A DNA stretch of 64,000 bases from Variovorax gracilis (GTDB lineage: Bacteria > Pseudomonadota > Gammaproteobacteria > Burkholderiales > Burkholderiaceae_C). The stretch covers positions 248,001-312,000 of the forward strand of contig NZ_JASZYF010000006.1 in assembly GCF_030317115.1 (NCBI RefSeq). Reading direction: 5' to 3'. This document shows, in pieces, positions 40,563-49,172 of this stretch. Position numbers and translations under genes: made by a program. The notes under the pieces were generated by a model. It had not been told where the DNA came from. It searched no databases and saw only the letters and a list, made by a program, of their open reading frames with translations. Each line of letters starts with the position of its first letter. The first letter of the stretch is position 1.

Positions 40563-41726
40563 TCAACGTCCCGGCAGCCCCATCGCCCGCGTGATCACCT
40601 CTTTCATGATCTCGTTCGTCCCGCCGTAGATGCGCTGCACCCGGGCATCGGCGTACGCCCGCGTGACCGGGTACTCCCACATGAAGCCGTAGCCGCCGTG
40701 CAGCTGCACGCACTCGTCCATCACCTTGCATTGCAGGTCGGTGGTCCAGTACTTGGCCATGCTGGCGGTCGCGGTGTCGAGCTTCTCCTGCATCAGCAGT
40801 TCGATGCACTTGTCGACGAAGACCTGCGCCACCTGCACCTCGGTCTGCAACTCGGCCAGCGTGTAACGCGTGTTCTGGTAGGCGCCCACGGGCTGGCCGA
40901 AGACCTTGCGGTCCTTCACGTAGGCCACCGTCTGGTCGATGATCGACTGCGAAGCCGCCACCGCGCCGATGGCGATCTGCAGCCGCTCCCACGGCAACTG
41001 CTCCATCAGGCAGACGAAGCCGCGGTTCTCCTGCGCCGCGCCGCCGAGCAGCGCATCGGCGGGCAGGCGCACGTCGTTGAAGAACAGCTCCGAGGTGTCC
41101 TGCGCCTTCAGGCCGAGCTTCTTCAGGCGCTTGCCTTTCTCGAAGCCGGGCGTGCCGCGTTCCACCAGGAACAGGCTGGTGCCCTTGGCGCCGCCGGCCG
41201 GGTCGGTCTTGGCGACCACGATCACCACATCGGCATGCCAGCCGTTGGTAATGAAGGTCTTGCTGCCGTTCATCAGATAGCTGCCATCCGGCTGCTTGAG
41301 CGCGGTGGTGCGCACGGCCTGCAGGTCGCTGCCAGCGGCCGGCTCGCTCATGGCGATGGCGCCGATCATCTCGCCGCTCGCCAGCTTGGGCAGATAGTCC
41401 TTCTTCTGCTCGTCGGTGCCGTAGCGCAAGATGTAGGGCGCCACGATCTCGCTGTGCAGACCGTAGCCGATGCCGGTAAAGCCGCGCGCCCAGAGTTCCT
41501 CGAACTGGATCACCGAGTACAGCAAATCCGCGCCCGCGCCACCGTATTCCTCCGGCAGCGCCATGCAGAGAAAGCCGTTCTCTCCGGCCTTGTTCCAGAC
41601 CTGGCGGTCGACGTAGCCCTGGTCTTCCCAGGCTTCGTGGAAGGGAGCGATCTCCTTGTCCATGAAGCGGCGGAAGCTGTCGCGGAAGGCCTCGTGGTCA
41701 GTTGTGAAGAGGGTGCGTTCGATCAT
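40563..41726 (-). CDS. Acyl-CoA dehydrogenase, LCAD-like
   Basis: A 387-residue FAD-dependent acyl-CoA dehydrogenase. FAD and substrate segments are AIAMSEPAAGSDLQAV and FITNGWHADVVIVVAKT. The C-terminal motif reads RIYGGTNEIMKEV, where medium-chain enzymes have the catalytic Glu (IYEGT). As in mammalian long-chain acyl-CoA dehydrogenase the Gly replaces it, and the base is the Glu of MEQLPWERLQIA in helix G. WEYPVTRAYADARVQ also matches LCAD. A long- or branched-chain acyl-CoA substrate is inferred. It is the last gene of the thiolase-isomerase-dehydrogenase operon, 2 bases after the preceding stop. Confidence 0.92.
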   Translation of the reverse strand: MIERTLFTTDHEAFRDSFRRFMDKEIAPFHEAWEDQGYVDRQVWNKAGENGFLCMALPEEYGGAGADLLYSVIQFEELWARGFTGIGYGLHSEIVAPYILRYGTDEQKKDYLPKLASGEMIGAIAMSEPAAGSDLQAVRTTALKQPDGSYLMNGSKTFITNGWHADVVIVVAKTDPAGGAKGTSLFLVERGTPGFEKGKRLKKLGLKAQDTSELFFNDVRLPADALLGGAAQENRGFVCLMEQLPWERLQIAIGAVAASQSIIDQTVAYVKDRKVFGQPVGAYQNTRYTLAELQTEVQVAQVFVDKCIELLMQEKLDTATASMAKYWTTDLQCKVMDECVQLHGGYGFMWEYPVTRAYADARVQRIYGGTNEIMKEVITRAMGLPGR

Positions 41727-41728
41727 GG

Positions 41729-42526
41729 TCAGGAGCGCTTGGGGAACACGGGTGCGCGTTTTTGCAGGAAGGCCATGACGCCTTCGGCGAAAGTCGGTTG
41801 CTCGATCAGTTCGCGCTGGCGCTCGCTCTCGTAGTGGAGCTGGTCCGGCAGCGAGTGGCGTTCGGACTGCTCCAGGGCCTTGCGGGCTTCGATCACCGCA
41901 TGCACCGGCAACTCCGCGAGGCGTTGCGCGATGTTCGTTGCTTCCAGCAGCAGCAACTTGTCGTCGATGCAGGCCCAGATCAGCCCCCACTGCGCCGCCG
42001 TTTCCGCGCCGAGTTTTTCGTCGAGCAGCGCCATGCCCATCGCGCGTGCCGGTCCGACGCGACGCGGGATGAACCAGGTGCAGCCGAGGTCCGGAACGAT
42101 GCCCAGCTTGGGCAGGAAGGGCAGGTAGAAATACGCGCTGCGCGCCGCCACGACGATGTCGCATGCCAGCGCCAGGCCCACACCCGCGCCGGCCGCAGGG
42201 CCATTGACCGCGCAGACCACCGGCACCGGCAGCGCGCGCAATTCCTCGATCAGCGGGTTGCTCATCGACTGCATCCAGTCGGCCGTCTGGTCGCCGAGCG
42301 TCTTGCCCTCGACGGGCTCGCGCATCGTGCCGAGGTCGGCGCCCACGCAGAAGGCCTTGCCGGCGCCGGTGAGCAGCACGGCGCGCACGCTGCGGTCGTG
42401 GCGCACGCGGGCGAATGCCTCGCGCAGAGCCGTCTGCAGTTCGAGCGCGATCGGGTTGAGCTTGGCCGGCAGGTTGAGCGTGATCGTCGCGATGCCGTCG
42501 TTCAGTTCGTAGAGAACGGGGGTCAT
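41729..42526 (-). CDS. PaaG-like enoyl-CoA hydratase/isomerase
   Basis: A 265-residue crotonase-fold protein. The oxyanion loops are GADLGTM and NGPAAGAGVGLALACD. The two glutamates that catalyse hydration in classical hydratases are absent: GVGLA replaces GCELA, and LPKLG replaces the PEI motif. The retained Asp in KLGIVPDLGCTW, and the segment RARAMGMALLDEKL-like downstream, match PaaG (ring-1,2-epoxyphenylacetyl-CoA isomerase). An isomerase rather than hydratase activity is therefore likely. It lies 1 base after the thiolase stop. The true substrate is unknown; no other paa genes are present. Confidence 0.85.
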   Translation of the reverse strand: MTPVLYELNDGIATITLNLPAKLNPIALELQTALREAFARVRHDRSVRAVLLTGAGKAFCVGADLGTMREPVEGKTLGDQTADWMQSMSNPLIEELRALPVPVVCAVNGPAAGAGVGLALACDIVVAARSAYFYLPFLPKLGIVPDLGCTWFIPRRVGPARAMGMALLDEKLGAETAAQWGLIWACIDDKLLLLEATNIAQRLAELPVHAVIEARKALEQSERHSLPDQLHYESERQRELIEQPTFAEGVMAFLQKRAPVFPKRS

Positions 42527-42527
42527 G

Positions 42528-43706
42528 TCACAACCTCTCCACGATCGTGACGTTGGCCATCCCGCCGCCTTCGCACATCGTCTGCAGGCCGTAGCGCTTG
42601 CCGCGCTGGCCGAGCGCGTTGACGAGCGTGGTCATGAGCTTGGTCCCCGAGGCGCCCAGCGGATGGCCGAGTGCGATGGCGCCGCCGTTCACGTTGAGCC
42701 GCGCGGGATCGGCGCCCAGCTTCTGCAGCCAGGCCAGCGGCACCGGCGCAAAGGCCTCGTTGACTTCGTACAGGTCGATGTCCTCGATCTTCATGCCCGC
42801 TTTCGCGAGGGCGCGTGCGGTCGCCGGAATCGGCGCCTCCAGCATGATCACCGGGTCATGCCCCATCACGCTCATGTGGTGGATGCGCGCGAGCGGCTTC
42901 ACGCCCAGCGCCTTCAGGCCGCGCTCGTTGACGACCAGCACGCCGCTGGCGCCATCGCAGATCTGGCTGGCGGTGGCGGCGGTGCAACGTCCGCCCTCCG
43001 CGATCAGCTTGACGCCCGCGATGCCTTCGAGCGTGGCGTCGAAGCGGATGCCTTCATCGACGGTGTGCATCTCGCCGCCGGCCGAACCGTCGGCAAGGCG
43101 GATCTCCACCGGCACGATCTCGTCCTTGAACGCGCCTTCGCGGCTGGCCGCGATGGCGCGCCTGTGGCTCTCGAAGGCATAGCGGTCGAGCGCGTCCTTC
43201 GAGAGGCCGTAGTTCTTGGCGATCATCTCGGCGCCGGTGAACTGGCTGAACTCCACGCCCGGGTAGCGCCGCTGCATCGCGGGGCTCATGTAGATGCCGA
43301 GGCCGGCCTTGGCCGGGAGCGCGTTGGGCGTGAACATGGGCACGCGCGTCATGCTCTCGACGCCGGCCGCGATCACCGCATCCATGGTGCCCGACATCAC
43401 CGCCTGTGCCGCGAAATGCAGCGCCTGCTGGGAGGAGCCGCACTGGCGGTCGACGGAAGTGCCCGGCACCGATTCAGGCAGCTTCGACGCCAGCACCGCA
43501 TTGCGCGCAACGTTGGTCGCCTGCTCGCCGACCTGGCTGACGCAGCCGAGGATCACGTCCTCCACCGCCGCGGGATCGATGCCGCTTCGTTCAACCAGTG
43601 CGTCGATGACCTGCGCTGCCAGGTCGACCGGATGCCAGCCCGCGAGCTTGCCGCCGCGGCGGCCACCGGCGGTGCGCGCGGTGGCCACGATATATGCCTC
43701 TGCCAT
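42528..43706 (-). CDS. Acetyl-CoA acyltransferase (thiolase)
   Basis: A 392-residue thiolase. The acyl-binding cysteine is in VDRQCGSSQQALH (about Cys90). The C-terminal catalytic segments are VNEAFAPVPLAW, NVNGGAIALGHPLGASGT and the second cysteine in TMCEGGGMANVTIVE. It is the first gene of a three-gene beta-oxidation operon with a PaaG-like isomerase and an LCAD-like dehydrogenase, so it probably performs the cleavage step (FadA/PaaJ role) rather than acetoacetyl-CoA synthesis. Confidence 0.93.
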   Translation of the reverse strand: MAEAYIVATARTAGGRRGGKLAGWHPVDLAAQVIDALVERSGIDPAAVEDVILGCVSQVGEQATNVARNAVLASKLPESVPGTSVDRQCGSSQQALHFAAQAVMSGTMDAVIAAGVESMTRVPMFTPNALPAKAGLGIYMSPAMQRRYPGVEFSQFTGAEMIAKNYGLSKDALDRYAFESHRRAIAASREGAFKDEIVPVEIRLADGSAGGEMHTVDEGIRFDATLEGIAGVKLIAEGGRCTAATASQICDGASGVLVVNERGLKALGVKPLARIHHMSVMGHDPVIMLEAPIPATARALAKAGMKIEDIDLYEVNEAFAPVPLAWLQKLGADPARLNVNGGAIALGHPLGASGTKLMTTLVNALGQRGKRYGLQTMCEGGGMANVTIVERL

Positions 43707-43831
43707 GGAATGTCCTTCGTCCGAGTAAGGGGGGCCCGGCGCGAAAGGCGAAGCGCCGTCGATCCACGACGGTGCGAGACCCGTGCATCCATGGCCGCGA
43801 GCGTCGATGGTTCAACGCCCGGGCGCTGGGG

Positions 43832-44149
43832 TCAAGCCGGGGTCATCCCGTGGGGCCACAGTCGCCAAGGCGACGTGGCGCGCTCCGGCCGCGCCCGCTC
43901 CGCCGCCACCGTGAGGCGCTCGGCGGTGAAGCGAACGCACGAGGGTTCCAGGGCCGCCACCAGCGCGCGCCGGTGCACGTCGCTGCGAAAGCGTTCGCCC
44001 TGCTCAAGGACGATGTCCCGGGGGTCGTGGTCGAGCGTGATCCACAAACTGCCGGCCTGGCACTCGATGTCCACGTCATGGGCATCGGGCAGGGTGAAGA
44101 TGGACTTCTTCGGCAGGCTCAGACTGAGGCGTTGCGGGCGGGTGTTCAT
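43832..44149 (-). CDS. DUF2917 domain protein
   Basis: A 105-residue protein with the DUF2917 pattern: SIFTLPDAHDVDIECQAGSL followed by WITLDHDPRDIVLEQGERF. The residue pattern suggests a small beta-rich cupin-like fold. A strong AAGGAG ribosome-binding site lies before the ATG at 44149. It is divergent from a LysR regulator with an inverted repeat between them, so control by that regulator is likely. The biochemical function of DUF2917 is unknown. Confidence 0.85.
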   Translation of the reverse strand: MNTRPQRLSLSLPKKSIFTLPDAHDVDIECQAGSLWITLDHDPRDIVLEQGERFRSDVHRRALVAALEPSCVRFTAERLTVAAERARPERATSPWRLWPHGMTPA

Positions 44150-44196
44150 CGCAGGCTCCTTAGCATTCGTCATGGGAATGAATATAGTGAGCCGAT

Positions 44197-44213
44197 CCGT
44201 ACGTGTCATACGG
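44197..44213. promoter_or_regulatory. Inverted repeat between DUF2917 and LysR genes
   Basis: CCGTA-CGTGTCA-TACGG is a perfect five-base inverted repeat in the 82-base divergent region, with further partial symmetry outside (CCGA before, TCGG after). It is a good candidate operator for the LysR protein encoded at 44232. Confidence 0.5.
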
Positions 44214-44231
44214 TCATTCGGAACTCGTTGC

Positions 44232-45164
44232 ATGCATCCAGAGAATGCGAAGACGCCGGCGCCGGCAGTGGAACTGCCTCCTTTGGAGCTGCTGCGCAGC
44301 TTCGAGGCGGCGGCGCGCACGCTGAGCTTCACGCAGGCCGCCGCCGAGGTGTTCCTCACGCAATCCGCGGTGAGCCGGCAGATCCAGCAACTCGAAGCCA
44401 GTCTCGGCGTGCTGCTGTTCGAGCGCCGCCATCGTGCGCTGGCGCTGACCGAGGCCGGCCGGGTGCTGCAGCGCGCCGTTGTCGAGAGCCTGGAGCGCTT
44501 GCGCGATGCCACCGCCCGCGTCCGGGCCGCGCCGGTTCTGCGGCAGGTTGCCATCACCACCACGCCGGGCTTTGCCTCGCTGTGGCTCATTCCCCGGCTC
44601 GCCCGTTTCACCGCCGACCATCCGCTGGTCGACGTGCGCGTGTCCGCGACGCTCGACGTCCTGGACCTGGAGCGCAGCCGCATCGACGTGGCCGTGCGCT
44701 TCGTGCCGATCAGCCGGGGCACCGGGCCGACGCTGTTCGAGGAATCCGTCATGCCGCTGTGCGCCCCGCGCATTGCCGCCGCCTTGCATGTGCCGGGCGA
44801 TCTCGTGGAGCAGACCCTGCTCACGGTCGACATGCCCAACCACGCCGAAGCGCCCACTGCCGATTGGGAACCCTGGCTCGAAGTGATGGGACTGGCCGAT
44901 CTGCGCATGAAGAACACCATGCGGTTCACGCAGTATGCCGACGCCGTCGCCGCTGCGGTTGCCGGCCAGGGGGTGGTGATCGGTCGCCTGCCGCTGCTGC
45001 GCGAACTGGTGCAGACGGGGCAGCTGGTGGCGCCGTTCAGCGAGGGGGCAGCGTCGCGGCGGGGCTATTTCATCGAGTCCTCGCGCCGCGCGGCAGGCAA
45101 TGCCGACGCCCAGGATTTCGTGCGTTGGCTGCGTGCCGAAGCCGAAGCGGCGCAGAGGGGCTGA
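44232..45164 (+). CDS. LysR-family transcriptional regulator (GcvA-like)
   Basis: A 310-residue regulator. The winged helix (about 16-75) contains LLRSFEAAARTLSFTQAAAE and TQSAVSRQIQQLEASLGVLL. The effector domain begins near residue 100 (VAITTTPGFASLWLIPRLAR), in the style of the GcvA group. The ATG at 44232 is the first codon that gives the normal N-terminus; the open frame runs far upstream without coding character. It probably controls the divergent DUF2917 gene and itself; the inducer is unknown. Confidence 0.92.
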   Translation: MHPENAKTPAPAVELPPLELLRSFEAAARTLSFTQAAAEVFLTQSAVSRQIQQLEASLGVLLFERRHRALALTEAGRVLQRAVVESLERLRDATARVRAAPVLRQVAITTTPGFASLWLIPRLARFTADHPLVDVRVSATLDVLDLERSRIDVAVRFVPISRGTGPTLFEESVMPLCAPRIAAALHVPGDLVEQTLLTVDMPNHAEAPTADWEPWLEVMGLADLRMKNTMRFTQYADAVAAAVAGQGVVIGRLPLLRELVQTGQLVAPFSEGAASRRGYFIESSRRAAGNADAQDFVRWLRAEAEAAQRG

Positions 45165-45256
45165 GGAAGGGCCTGGGGAGGGGTTCGAGCCGCGGCATTA
45201 CAGTCGGGGCAACGTATTGGCCCGTTGGGCTCCGATTCCGCAGACAAGAAATCTCG

Positions 45257-45955
45257 ATGACTCCGACCACCGAATCCGTCCCCGCTCCCGCTGCCGCCAA
45301 GAAGGGCGGCCGCGAGCGGCAGAACGCCAAGCCGAAGAACGCCGGCCCGAAGGCGCCCCCGCGCACGCGCAAGGTGCATCCCGTGCTCGAAAAGCTCTTC
45401 GAGCTCTATCCCAGGATGTTCGGCGCGCGCTTCCTGCCGCTCAAGCTCGGCGTCTACCAGGAGCTGCTGGCCCTGCATCCGGAAGAGTTCAAGAAGGAAG
45501 ACCTCAAGATCGCGCTGGGGCTGCATGCCCGCTCCACGCGCTACCTCGAAGCCGTCGCGGCCGGCGAGCAGCGCCACGACCTGAACGGGCAGCCCGTCGA
45601 ACCGGTCGCGCCAGAGCACGTGCACCACGCCATCCTCGAAGTCTTCAAGCGCCGCCAGGCACGTACCGCGGAAGACCTGCGGCCCAAGCTGCGTGCACGC
45701 CTCGTCGACGCCATCGAGGCCTCGGGCCTCACGCGCGAGGAGTACGTGCTGGCCGTGCGCACGGGCGACGAGACATCGAACGCCGTGCTCGACGAAGCCT
45801 TTGCCGAAGTGAGCGCGCGGACGGCGAAGCGCGAGGCGCTGCAGCGCGCCTTCGAGGCCAGCGGGCGCACCGTGGCTGAATTTGCGGAAATGTACGGGAT
45901 GGATCCGGCCGAAGTCGGCCGGACCCTGCGCGCGCGGCCTCGCGCGCAGCCCTAG
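45257..45955 (+). CDS. ProQ/FinO-family RNA chaperone
   Basis: A 232-residue protein. A basic, proline/alanine-rich N-terminal tail (1-38) is followed by the ProQ/FINO domain (about 39-150): VHPVLEKLFELYPRMFGARF, LPLKLGVYQELLALHP and GLHARSTRYLEAVAAGEQR. The domain binds structured small RNAs and mRNA 3' ends in other bacteria. The C-terminal part is helical and charged, and ends in a region with ERTVAEFAEMYG-like repeats that lacks the E. coli Tudor-like domain. It is convergent with glcB, with 8 bases between the stops. Its RNA targets are unknown. Confidence 0.9.
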   Translation: MTPTTESVPAPAAAKKGGRERQNAKPKNAGPKAPPRTRKVHPVLEKLFELYPRMFGARFLPLKLGVYQELLALHPEEFKKEDLKIALGLHARSTRYLEAVAAGEQRHDLNGQPVEPVAPEHVHHAILEVFKRRQARTAEDLRPKLRARLVDAIEASGLTREEYVLAVRTGDETSNAVLDEAFAEVSARTAKREALQRAFEASGRTVAEFAEMYGMDPAEVGRTLRARPRAQP

Positions 45956-45963
45956 TCAGCGCC

Positions 45964-48138
45964 TCAGGCGCCTGCTTTCACCTTCAACCGCCACGCATGC
46001 AGCAGCGGCTCGGTGTAGCCGCTGGGTTGCTCGACGCCCTTGAACACCAGCTCCAGCGCGGCCTTGTATGCGGCCGAGGTGCCGAAGTTGCCCGCCATCT
46101 TCTTGTAGAGCGGATCACCGGCGTTCTGCTGGTCCACCACCGCGGCCATGCGCTGGAAGGTCGATTCGACCTGCTCCTTCGTCACCACGCCGTGCAGCAG
46201 CCAGTTGGCGATGTGCTGGCTGGAGATGCGCAAGGTGGCGCGGTCTTCCATCAAGCCGATGTTGTGGATGTCCGGCACCTTCGAGCAGCCGACGCCCTGG
46301 TCGATCCAACGCACCACGTAGCCCAGGATGCCCTGAACGTTGTTGTCGAGTTCCTGCTGGCGCTCGGCATCGGTCCAGTTCACGTGCGGCGCGACGGGCA
46401 CCTTGAGCAGGTCGTTCAGGATGTTGTCGCGCTCGGCGTTGGCGTCGATCTTCTCCAGCTGCTTCTGCACGTCGGCCACGCTCACCTGGTGATAGTGCAG
46501 CGCATGCAGCGTGGCGGCGGTGGGCGAGGGCACCCACGCGGTGTTGGCACCGGCCTTGGGATGGCCGATCTTCTGTTCGAGCATCGCGGCCATCAGGTCG
46601 GGCATGGCCCACATGCCCTTGCCGATCTGCGCCTTGCCGCGCAGGCCGCACGAGAGGCCGACCAGCACGTTGTTCTTCTCGTAGGCCTGGATCCAGGGCG
46701 TGGCCTTCATGTCGCCCTTGCGCAGCATCGCGCCGGCATGCATGGCGGTGTGCATCTCGTCGCCGGTGCGGTCGAGGAAGCCGGTGTTGATGAAGGCCAC
46801 GCGCGCGGCGGCTTCGGCGATGCAGGCCTTGAGGTTCACGCTGGTACGGCGCTCCTCGTCCATGATGCCGAGCTTCACGGTGTTGGCGGGCAAGCCGAGC
46901 ATGTCCTCGACCCGGCCGAACAGCGCGCTGGCAAAGGCCACTTCGGCGGGGCCGTGCATCTTCGGCTTGACGATGTAGACGCTGCCCGCGCGCGAGTTGC
47001 CCTTGCGCTTCAGGTCGATGGTGGCGATGGTCGTGGTGATCACCGCGTCCATGATCCCTTCGGGGATTTCCTTGCCGCCGGCATAGAGGATGGCCGGGTT
47101 GGTCATCAGGTGGCCGACATTGCGCACGAACATCAGCGAGCGGCCATGCAGCTTGACCGGCTTGCCATCGGCGCCTGTGTATTCGCGGTCGGGATTGAGG
47201 CCGCGCGTGAAGGTCTTGCCGCCCTTGGCGACTTCCTCGGTCAGCGTGCCTTGCAGGATGCCGAGCCAGTTGGAATAGGCGAGCACCTTGTCCTCGGCGT
47301 CGACCACGGCCACGGAGTCCTCGAGGTCGAGGATGGTCGAGAGCGCGGCTTCGAGCACCACGTCGCTGACGCCGGCCGCATCGCCCTTGCCGATCGGCGT
47401 GCTGCGATCGATCTGGATGTCGAGGTGGATGCCGTTGTGCTTCAGCAGCACCGACGTCGGCGCTGCGGCATTGCCCTGGTAGCCGATGAACTGCGTCGGG
47501 TCCTTGAGTTCCGTGCTGCTGCTCTGCAGCGCGATCACCAGCTTGCCGTGTTCGACCTTGTAGCCGGTGGCGTTCTTGTGCGAGCCGTTTTCCAGCGGCG
47601 CGGCCTGGTCGAGCACGTTGCGAGCGAACTCGATCACCTTCGCGCCGCGCGCCGGGTTGTAGCCCTTGCCCTTTTCGGCGCCACCGGTCTCGGGAATCGC
47701 GTCGGTGCCGTAGAGGGCGTCGTACAGCGAGCCCCAGCGTGCGTTCGCCGCGTTCAGCGCGTAGCGCGCGTTCAGGATCGGCACCACCAGTTGCGGGCCT
47801 GCCTGCAGCGCCAGCTCGGCGTCGACGTTGGCGGTGGTGGTCTGCACGTCCTTCGGCTGCGGTTGCAGGTAGCCGATGGATTCCAGGAAGGCGCGGTAGG
47901 CCGGCATGTCGGCGATCGGGCCGGGGTGCGCCTTGTGCCACTTGTCCATTTCGGCCTGCAGGCGGTCGCGTTCGGCGAGCAGGGCGATGTTCTTCGGCGC
48001 GAATTCGCTGACGATGGCGTCGAAGCCCTTCCAGAATGTGTCGCTCGCGACGCCGGTGGCGGGCAGGACGGTGTCTTCGATGAAGCGATGGAGTTCGTTG
48101 GCGACCTGGAGGCCGTGAACAGTGGTGCGGGCGGTCAT
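45964..48138 (-). CDS. glcB: Malate synthase G
   Basis: A 724-residue single-chain malate synthase that condenses glyoxylate with acetyl-CoA. Segments typical of isoform G are [48 protein letters not shown] and [16 protein letters not shown]. Length and N-terminus fit. An AGGAG ribosome-binding site and a leader inverted repeat (48162-48191) lie upstream. It supports glyoxylate or glycolate use and the glyoxylate shunt; no isocitrate lyase is in the window. Confidence 0.97.
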   Translation of the reverse strand: MTARTTVHGLQVANELHRFIEDTVLPATGVASDTFWKGFDAIVSEFAPKNIALLAERDRLQAEMDKWHKAHPGPIADMPAYRAFLESIGYLQPQPKDVQTTTANVDAELALQAGPQLVVPILNARYALNAANARWGSLYDALYGTDAIPETGGAEKGKGYNPARGAKVIEFARNVLDQAAPLENGSHKNATGYKVEHGKLVIALQSSSTELKDPTQFIGYQGNAAAPTSVLLKHNGIHLDIQIDRSTPIGKGDAAGVSDVVLEAALSTILDLEDSVAVVDAEDKVLAYSNWLGILQGTLTEEVAKGGKTFTRGLNPDREYTGADGKPVKLHGRSLMFVRNVGHLMTNPAILYAGGKEIPEGIMDAVITTTIATIDLKRKGNSRAGSVYIVKPKMHGPAEVAFASALFGRVEDMLGLPANTVKLGIMDEERRTSVNLKACIAEAAARVAFINTGFLDRTGDEMHTAMHAGAMLRKGDMKATPWIQAYEKNNVLVGLSCGLRGKAQIGKGMWAMPDLMAAMLEQKIGHPKAGANTAWVPSPTAATLHALHYHQVSVADVQKQLEKIDANAERDNILNDLLKVPVAPHVNWTDAERQQELDNNVQGILGYVVRWIDQGVGCSKVPDIHNIGLMEDRATLRISSQHIANWLLHGVVTKEQVESTFQRMAAVVDQQNAGDPLYKKMAGNFGTSAAYKAALELVFKGVEQPSGYTEPLLHAWRLKVKAGA

Positions 48139-48161
48139 GGTTCTTTTCTCCTGAGAAGGGG

Positions 48162-48191
48162 CAGCCAGGGACTTTATTCGATACCTGGCTG
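48162..48191. promoter_or_regulatory. Inverted repeat in the glcB leader
   Basis: CAGCCAGG and CCTGGCTG form a perfect eight-base inverted repeat separated by 14 AT-richer bases, 24-53 bases upstream of the glcB start. It may be an operator or an mRNA hairpin controlling malate synthase. Confidence 0.5.
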
Positions 48192-48325
48192 GCGAGTAAG
48201 AGCCGAAACTGTGAATGATCAGTGACTGAATTGAGGGTAATCGCCGGTCTTGGCCTGGCGTGGACGTCTCCTCGCCAAAGGGTACGCCTACGCCCCCGCA
48301 AGCGCCAAGAACAACCTCCGTCCTG

Positions 48326-49066
48326 CTAGACCATGCCGTCGAGCCGGCGGGCGGCAGCCCGTACAGGCTCGATGTAGCGCTCGTCGTAGCGGTGCGTCGG
48401 CATGGTCAGCGTCACGGCCGCGGCCAGGCGACCATCGGCATGGAACACCGGCGCCGAGATGCCGGCCAGTTCTGCAGTGCGGTCGCCGACCAGGGCACAG
48501 TAGCCCTGCGCGCGGATCGCTTCGTAGAACTGGCGTTCCTTCGCATCGACCGGTCGCTCGGCTTCCGGCCCGAAGGCGATCAGGACGCGCGCGCCGGCAC
48601 CGCGATCCGCGGGCAGCAGGTCGCCTGCGCGGACGTGGTCGCGCACCACGTGCGGCGAATCGATGCGGTAGAGGCACAGCCGCGCCCAGCTTTCACCCTG
48701 CTGCTGGCGCACGTGGTACGCGGCGCTTTCGCCGGTAGCCGCCACAAGCTCGCGCAGCACCGGCAGCACGACGATGTCCAGCGAAAAGGAGGCCGCATAC
48801 AGCGCATGCAGCCGCGCGACCTCCATGCCGAGCGCGTAGCGGCCGTCTTCCTGCCGGCGGATCAGCCGCGCGTGCTCCAGCGAGGCGAGCAGGCGCAGCA
48901 CCGTGCTCTTGTAGAGCTGCGTGCGCTCGGCAAACTGTGCGAGCGTCAGCGCGTCGTCGCCGGGGCGGAACGCCGAGAGCAGGCTGAGCGCGCGGTCGAC
49001 CGCCGCAGCGCCGCCGGGCGCTGCATTCAGGTCGGACACCGATTCGGATTGGGCTTTGCGTGGCAT
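48326..49066 (-). CDS. IclR-family transcriptional regulator
   Basis: A 246-residue regulator. The N-terminal winged helix (about 18-80) includes [20 protein letters not shown] and [18 protein letters not shown]. The GAF-like effector domain follows, with [15 protein letters not shown] and [15 protein letters not shown]. It is divergent from the HMG-CoA lyase gene, and two inverted repeats in the 106-base gap are likely operators. It probably regulates the lyase/CoA-transferase operon; the effector is unknown. Confidence 0.92.
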   Translation of the reverse strand: MPRKAQSESVSDLNAAPGGAAAVDRALSLLSAFRPGDDALTLAQFAERTQLYKSTVLRLLASLEHARLIRRQEDGRYALGMEVARLHALYAASFSLDIVVLPVLRELVAATGESAAYHVRQQQGESWARLCLYRIDSPHVVRDHVRAGDLLPADRGAGARVLIAFGPEAERPVDAKERQFYEAIRAQGYCALVGDRTAELAGISAPVFHADGRLAAAVTLTMPTHRYDERYIEPVRAAARRLDGMV

Positions 49067-49103
49067 GGGCTGGCCTTGACAGTGAGGGCGATCACCGGTC
49101 TAA

Positions 49104-49139
49104 TTCTGTTTAACGGAATATAGTTCTATAAGACAGAAC
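49104..49139. promoter_or_regulatory. Two adjacent inverted repeats, candidate IclR operators
   Basis: TTCTGTTTAACGGAA (49104-49118) is a near-palindrome with six of seven pairs, of the TTCCGTTTAACGGAA type remembered for IclR regulators. GTTCT-N7-AGAAC (49123-49139) is a second perfect five-base inverted repeat, five bases further on. Both lie in an AT-rich stretch between the divergent IclR and HMG-CoA lyase genes. Confidence 0.6.
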
Positions 49140-49172
49140 AGTCAAACACCACAGCACCAGGAGACGAATCCG

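Noticed and set aside
42525..44231. Long upstream extension of the LysR gene frame
   Set aside because: It runs antisense to the thiolase and DUF2917 genes; the LysR domain begins only at 44232.
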